A stretch of DNA of 32,623 nucleotides from Bacteroidales bacterium (lineage in GTDB: Bacteria > Bacteroidota > Bacteroidia > Bacteroidales > UBA932), in assembly GCA_012728975.1 (NCBI GenBank), contig JAAYDZ010000053.1, positions 1-32,623 of the forward strand, given 5' to 3'. Shown in pieces: positions 28,601 through 32,623 of this stretch. The notes below the pieces were generated by a model that had not been told where the DNA came from, ran no database searches, and worked only from the letters and a program-made list of their open reading frames with translations. The translations under genes and the position numbers were made by a program. Within the stretch, counting starts at the first letter, position 1. Each line of letters starts with the position of its first letter.

Positions 28601-29430
28601 TGATTACAATTAACAACCTCTCGTTTAAGTATGGCAAGAAAGAAGTTTTGAACGATATCTCCATGAAACTTGAAGCCGGCAAAATTTACGGACTGTTAGG
28701 AGAAAACGGAGTGGGAAAGACCACTCTCCTGAAAATTATTTCCGGACTGCAAAAACCCTGGAAAGGATCCTGTTCTGTTTTCGGAGAAGATCCGTTTAAA
28801 AGGACACCTTCTTTTTTAAGCCGTATTTTTTATTTGCCCGAAGAGTTGGAATTTATCCAAAATGATTGCTCCATTCGCTATTTTGCGAAAATAAATGCAC
28901 CTTTTTATCCTAAGTTCAATAAGGAAAAATTCGAGACAATTTTAAAAGAATTTGAGGTGGAAGGCGATAAAAAATTAAACAAACTTTCCTACGGACAGGT
29001 CAAAAAGGCAGCCTTGTCATTCGCTATCGCCACAAATGCTGAGTTGTTGCTGTTGGACGAACCGAGCAACGGCCTGGATATCCCCTCTAAAACACTCTTC
29101 CGCAGAATAATTGTACAGTATGTGTCGGATAATACCTGCACCCTGATCTCAACTCATCAGGTGCGTGATTTGGAAAACCTAATCGACCCGATTATCATTC
29201 TCGACAACAAGGCGGTACTTATGAATGCATCATTGGAGAAAATTTCAGAAAAACTCCATTTCGGACTCTACTCTTCCGTTCCTTCCAATGCTCTTTATTG
29301 GGAACCCGCTCCGGGCGGCTATATCTGCGTGATGGAAAATGATGATTTGGGAGAGAGTAAGGTAAATATTGAAGCGCTCTTCAATACCACTATGCACCAC
29401 AAAAGTCGTATCAAAGAACTTTTGGCATAG
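28600..29430 (+). CDS. ABC transporter ATP-binding protein (YtrB-like)
   Basis: A 276-aa ATPase. Walker A GENGVGKTT near residue 34, the signature LSYGQVKKA near 129 (Y in place of the usual S-G), Walker B LLLLDEPSNGLD near 150 and the H-loop STHQ near 187. The C-terminal 80 residues are a variable regulatory tail. The class matches the ATPases that pair with YtrA-type GntR regulators, which respond to cell-wall antibiotics in Firmicutes; in Bacteroidota the inducer is unknown. It is followed by a membrane partner and the regulator gene, consistent with an autoregulated exporter operon. Confidence 0.9.
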   Translation: MITINNLSFKYGKKEVLNDISMKLEAGKIYGLLGENGVGKTTLLKIISGLQKPWKGSCSVFGEDPFKRTPSFLSRIFYLPEELEFIQNDCSIRYFAKINAPFYPKFNKEKFETILKEFEVEGDKKLNKLSYGQVKKAALSFAIATNAELLLLDEPSNGLDIPSKTLFRRIIVQYVSDNTCTLISTHQVRDLENLIDPIIILDNKAVLMNASLEKISEKLHFGLYSSVPSNALYWEPAPGGYICVMENDDLGESKVNIEALFNTTMHHKSRIKELLA

Positions 29431-29478
29431 GTGCAACAAAGTAATTGATTCGTAATAATCACCTTAAAACAGATAGCA

Positions 29479-30267
29479 ATGAACAACAATATATTTCAAT
29501 TCAACAGAGTAGGGAAACTTTTCCGTAGAACGTTTCAACAAAATTCCAAAACTTTTCTAAATAATACTTTGGTTTTAGCCGGACTTCCCATCTTGTTTTT
29601 ACTTATAGCCAGATTGACATCCAATGAAGTACCTTCGCTTCTTTTCAGGAGCAACTTTTTGGCTTTTACCGTGGGAGTTATATTTATCTTTTCTCCATTC
29701 TTCTATTATTTCTACAATCATCCAAAAAAGGGGTTGTCAGAAGTGATGCTACCTGCATCGGTACTGGAGAAATTTGTAGTGATGCAAATGGTTTGCATGA
29801 TTTCCGCACCACTTATGGTTTTGGTTTTTCTGGGCGGAAGCGATGCTCTAATTACAGCGCTCTTTCCCAAGTATCAAGACGGTTACGCAATCGCTCATTT
29901 TTTTAACAACAGGCTGACTACCGACGGTGTGCTATTGGCATTTCTTTCCTTACAAGCCCTATTCTTTGCCAATCTCTTTTTTGTAAGAAGGAAAATACTC
30001 AAAAGTATCGCAAGCTTTTTGGTTATAAACTTTTTAATATCAATAATCATATTAGTGATAATTAAAGTGATGGAATCTCGCGGCTATTTTGACGCGGTGT
30101 CGTGCAATATGAGTGTTCAGTTAAACGATCGCGGTCCATTTGAATTTTACGCAGGAGATAACGCTTTGACGATGTTTGTCATGACACTAAGAATATTTAT
30201 GGGAATAGTTTTGCCGATACTCTTTATGATCGGTTCATACCGTCTAATGAAAACTAACAGGTATTGA
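29479..30267 (+). CDS. ABC transporter membrane protein, operon partner
   Basis: A 262-aa protein with about six membrane helices (clear ones near 27-45, 58-78, 100-125, 150-165, 177-198 and 232-255). The family is the loosely conserved permease type that accompanies YtrB-like ATPases; the segment NHPKKGLSEVMLPASVLEKF between helices two and three resembles that of related Bacteroidales proteins. It lies 48 nt after the ATPase and 2 nt before the GntR gene, so it is the only candidate membrane partner. Substrate unknown. Confidence 0.78.
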   Translation: MNNNIFQFNRVGKLFRRTFQQNSKTFLNNTLVLAGLPILFLLIARLTSNEVPSLLFRSNFLAFTVGVIFIFSPFFYYFYNHPKKGLSEVMLPASVLEKFVVMQMVCMISAPLMVLVFLGGSDALITALFPKYQDGYAIAHFFNNRLTTDGVLLAFLSLQALFFANLFFVRRKILKSIASFLVINFLISIIILVIIKVMESRGYFDAVSCNMSVQLNDRGPFEFYAGDNALTMFVMTLRIFMGIVLPILFMIGSYRLMKTNRY

Positions 30268-30269
30268 TT

Positions 30270-30644
30270 ATGATAAACTTTGATGAACATAAGCCCATTT
30301 ATCTTCAAATATCGGACTCGATTTGCGAGAAAATTCTCAACGATGAGTACGCAGAAGATGAACGAATACCTTCCATAAGGGAGATGGGGGCACAATTGGG
30401 GGTAAATCCCAATACCGTTATGCGCAGCTACGACCATCTAAAATCGCTCGATATTATCTACGACAAACGCGGCATGGGTTTTTTCGCATCGCCCGATGCA
30501 AAAAAGAGCGTGAAGAAGATGTATAAAAAGGAATTTATGGGGTTGGAAATGCTCTCCATTGCTAAGAAGATAAAACTGCTCGAGATTAGTTTAGATGATT
30601 TTGTAGAGAGCTTAAAAGATGTTTTGGAAGAACAAAAAAAGTAG
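30270..30644 (+). CDS. GntR family regulator, YtrA subfamily
   Basis: A 124-aa DNA-binding protein. The winged helix-turn-helix occupies residues about 10-75: HKPIYLQISDSICEKIL, then RIPSIREMGAQLGVNPNTVM and RSYDHLK. The C-terminus is a short helical dimerisation segment with no ligand-binding domain, which defines the YtrA subgroup. Such regulators usually repress their own ABC operon. A TTG in the same frame at 30264 gives two more residues, but the ATG at 30270, 2 nt behind the permease stop, is preferred. Confidence 0.92.
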   Translation: MINFDEHKPIYLQISDSICEKILNDEYAEDERIPSIREMGAQLGVNPNTVMRSYDHLKSLDIIYDKRGMGFFASPDAKKSVKKMYKKEFMGLEMLSIAKKIKLLEISLDDFVESLKDVLEEQKK

Positions 30645-30654
30645 AATGGTCATT

Positions 30655-30693
30655 TTTGGCATGAATTTTTTATAAAAAATGGATTCTGCCAAA
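30655..30693 (+). promoter_or_regulatory. Inverted repeat between GntR gene and second ABC ATPase
   Basis: TTTGGCA (30655-30661) and TGCCAAA (30687-30693) pair perfectly, and GAAT/ATTC and T/A runs inside extend the stem with bulges. There is no T tail. It may be an operator of the GntR regulator or a hairpin in the operon transcript; the two cannot be told apart from sequence. Confidence 0.4.
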
Positions 30694-30740
30694 GCAAACA
30701 ACAGCATATCTTTCTTAGTTAAAAGACAAAAATGGTTTTA

Positions 30741-30766
30741 AGCCAAAAGCAAATAGCTAATACATA
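30741..30766 (+). repeat. Short heptamer array before the second ABC ATPase
   Basis: Gapless units AGCCAAA, AGCAAAT, AGCTAAT, ACATAAT run into the ATG at 30767. The sequence type and position match the array at 28531-28600. Confidence 0.55.
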
Positions 30767-31468
30767 ATGATTTCTCTAACAAATTTACACAAATCCTACT
30801 ATACCGAAGCCATTTCGCTGCACGTACTCAAAGGTATTGACCTCACAATTGAAGAAGGCGAATATGTTTCCATTATGGGAGCATCCGGTTCGGGGAAATC
30901 CACGCTACTCAATATTATAGGAATATTAGATACCTACGATAAAGGTGAATATAGGTTAAACGGTACGCTTATCAGAGACCTTAGTGAAAAGCAGGCAGCG
31001 AAATATCGCAACGAAATGATCGGTTTCGTATTTCAATCCTTCAATCTTATCAATTTCAAAAATGCATTGGAAAATGTTGCACTCCCGCTTTATTATAAAA
31101 ATGTGGGCCGAAAACAACGCAACATCATAGCGATGGAGCATCTGGATAAAATGGGACTGAAAGATTGGGCGCATCACTTACCAAACGAACTTTCAGGTGG
31201 ACAAAAACAGCGTGTAGCCATTGCTCGCGCTATGATTTCAAATCCGAAAATCATTCTTGCCGACGAACCTACAGGAGCACTGGACAGTCAAACCACCATC
31301 GAGGTAATAGGTTTACTCACCGAATTGAACAAACAAGGCATCACCACTATCATCGTTACTCACGAACAATCGGTAGCCGATGCCACCAACCGCATAATCC
31401 GCCTGAAAGACGGCATGATCGAAAGCGACACCTCTCGCACCCCGAAACCCGCAACTCGTAACTTGTAA
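30767..31468 (+). CDS. MacB/LolD-type ABC transporter ATP-binding protein
   Basis: A 233-aa ATPase of the mechanotransmission (MacB/LolD/FtsE-like) class. Walker [10 protein letters not shown] near residue 39, Q-loop FVFQSFNL near 89, signature [14 protein letters not shown] near 143, Walker [14 protein letters not shown] near 162 and H-loop THE near 195. The normal family end is near ...[11 protein letters not shown]; the extra tail [11 protein letters not shown] and the stop codon are encoded by a heptamer repeat. It pairs with the FtsX-type permease that starts 7 nt later. Together they should drive export or lipoprotein/antibiotic handling in the envelope. Confidence 0.92.
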   Translation: MISLTNLHKSYYTEAISLHVLKGIDLTIEEGEYVSIMGASGSGKSTLLNIIGILDTYDKGEYRLNGTLIRDLSEKQAAKYRNEMIGFVFQSFNLINFKNALENVALPLYYKNVGRKQRNIIAMEHLDKMGLKDWAHHLPNELSGGQKQRVAIARAMISNPKIILADEPTGALDSQTTIEVIGLLTELNKQGITTIIVTHEQSVADATNRIIRLKDGMIESDTSRTPKPATRNL

Positions 31469-31473
31469 CTCGA
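31432..31473 (+). repeat. Heptamer array across the ATPase/permease junction
   Basis: Six gapless units CTCTCGC, ACCCCGA, AACCCGC, AACTCGT, AACTTGT, AACTCGA, followed by AA and the permease ATG. The ATPase stop codon (31466-31468) lies inside the array. Confidence 0.8.
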
Positions 31474-31475
31474 AA

Positions 31476-32623
31476 ATGGATTATTTACAAGAAATATTCA
31501 CCACCCTGCGTAAAAACAAGTTACGTACCACGCTTACCGGACTTTCGGTTTCTTGGGGAATTTTCATCCTTATAGTCTTGCTTGGTGCAAGCAACGGATT
31601 GAAAAATGGGGTGACAGCAAATTTTGAACACCGTGCCGTAAACCGTATTAACATGTGGACCGGCATCACATCGATGCCCTATCAAGGATTGAAATCGGGA
31701 CGAAATCTTAAGTTTTCCGAACAGGAAATATCGGTTGTAGAAGAGGAAATACAGGAGAGTCGTTTGGTTACCGCCCGTTCCAATAGGACACAAAATATCT
31801 CTTATGGCACTGAATATGGCTCGTATCAGGTTAATGGTGTCATGCCGAGTTATGCCGAAATGGAGAAACTGGTTTTTGAGCCGGGTGACGGTAGATTTTT
31901 CAATCGTCTTGACTATACTCAGAGGAGTAAGGTAATCGTTATTGACAAACAAATGGCAGAGGTGCTTTTCAAAGAGAAATCACCATTAGGAGAATATGTA
32001 AAGGTTGGGCAACTGATGTTTAAAGTTATCGGTGTAAATTCTAAAAAAGAGCAGTGGGGCGGTCCGGTTGCCTATATACCATTCTCTACTATGCAAGTCG
32101 TATTTAATACCGATAAAAAATTCTATCAACTTGCCTTTACTGTGGAAGGGCTCGAAACGACAGCTGAAAATGAAAGATTCAATAAATCATTGCGTAATCT
32201 TATGGGGCGCCAACTTAAGTTTGATCCGGAAGACAGTCAAGCACTTTGGGTAAACAACTCGCAATCCGATTACATCGAAACGATGAAAATATTTGGTGGA
32301 GTCAACCTATTTGTCACCATTGTTGGAATTCTCACACTTATTGCCGGAATTGTGGGTGTAAGTAATATCATGTTAGTGTCGGTAAAAGAACGTACGCGTG
32401 AAATAGGTATTCGTAAAGCTATAGGAGCACCGCCGGCCTCCATATTAACTTCCATAATTTTGGAGTCCATTATTATTACCGCCATTTTCGGATACATCGG
32501 TATGTTTTTGGGGATAGGAGTTACAGAGATAATGAACTTTATTACGGAGCAGGCTGCAAATGTGGCACAAAGCGCTGACGGAGGTCCGCAAATGTCGGTA
32601 TTTAAAAATCCTACCGTAAATAT
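31476..32623 (+). CDS. MacB/FtsX-type ABC transporter permease, 3' end missing
   Basis: An open frame of 382 codons without a stop runs off the window. After MDYLQEIFTTLRKNKLRTTL there is a first membrane helix (about 20-42), then a large periplasmic MacB_PCD domain (about 45-265), and two further helices (about 275-300 and 325-350). The cytoplasmic loop between them carries SVKERTREIGIRKAIGAPPA, the coupling motif of FtsX-type permeases. One or two helices remain beyond the window edge. Its ATPase partner is directly upstream. Confidence 0.92.
   Translation, partial: MDYLQEIFTTLRKNKLRTTLTGLSVSWGIFILIVLLGASNGLKNGVTANFEHRAVNRINMWTGITSMPYQGLKSGRNLKFSEQEISVVEEEIQESRLVTARSNRTQNISYGTEYGSYQVNGVMPSYAEMEKLVFEPGDGRFFNRLDYTQRSKVIVIDKQMAEVLFKEKSPLGEYVKVGQLMFKVIGVNSKKEQWGGPVAYIPFSTMQVVFNTDKKFYQLAFTVEGLETTAENERFNKSLRNLMGRQLKFDPEDSQALWVNNSQSDYIETMKIFGGVNLFVTIVGILTLIAGIVGVSNIMLVSVKERTREIGIRKAIGAPPASILTSIILESIIITAIFGYIGMFLGIGVTEIMNFITEQAANVAQSADGGPQMSVFKNPTVN

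Overview
The window looks like a chromosomal segment of a Bacteroidota member, most likely order Bacteroidales. Family content supports this: a GH92 alpha-mannosidase, a Bacteroidales-type exo-muramidase, a DPP-type S9 peptidase, a short periplasmic-leader TonB receptor and many SpI/lipoprotein signals. So do the promoters, which nearly all carry the Bacteroidota -7 box TAnnTTTG, often with a TTG about 19-22 nt upstream. Ribosome-binding sites are mostly absent, as expected for the phylum. The genus cannot be fixed from the sequence alone.

Layout. 1-1.9 kb: ECF sigma factor followed directly by a protein with one inner-membrane helix and a C-terminal beta-barrel domain. 2.1-5.3 kb (minus): yifB-tsaE-namZ operon. 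5.4-8.4 kb (plus): Tat-exported aldo/keto reductase with two FeS motifs, a 60-aa membrane protein and ilvA. 8.5-10.8 kb (minus): GH92. 10.8-14.1 kb: an AT-rich accessory island of small overlapping genes and gene remnants that reads as a graveyard of polymorphic-toxin tips and immunity genes (HNH-like tip plus SUKH immunity; a broken tip joined by ATGA to a TPR gene; a third C-terminal scrap). 14.2-18.4 kb (minus): NagX-like acyltransferase, phosphodiesterase, S9 peptidase. 18.5-19.3 kb: rsmE. 19.4-23.9 kb (minus): five-gene operon of small membrane protein, mutL, rhomboid, EEP phosphatase/nuclease and tsaC. 24.0-25.9 kb (plus): ispF, tRNA-Gln, PHP phosphoesterase, tRNA-Met. 26.2-28.3 kb: TonB-dependent receptor. 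28.6 kb-end: ABC ATPase, ABC membrane protein, YtrA-type GntR regulator, then a MacB/LolD-type ATPase and the start of its permease, cut by the window end.

Housekeeping functions include tRNA t6A synthesis (tsaE and tsaC in separate operons), rRNA methylation, mismatch repair and isoprenoid synthesis. Around them sit secreted or envelope hydrolases (muramidase, mannosidase, peptidase, PHP) that fit a glycan- and peptide-scavenging lifestyle.

The most unusual signal is not a gene. It is a set of degenerate tandem 7-nt repeats placed at gene ends and starts. A GAGTT-rich form lies just after stop codons or terminators on the sense strand (near 1913, 2050, 8402, 14136 and 25914). An AACTCG- or AATAGCA-rich form lies just before start codons (near 28531, 30741 and 31432). 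One copy supplies the last residues and stop codon of an ABC ATPase. This polarity with respect to transcription is the observation I would check first.
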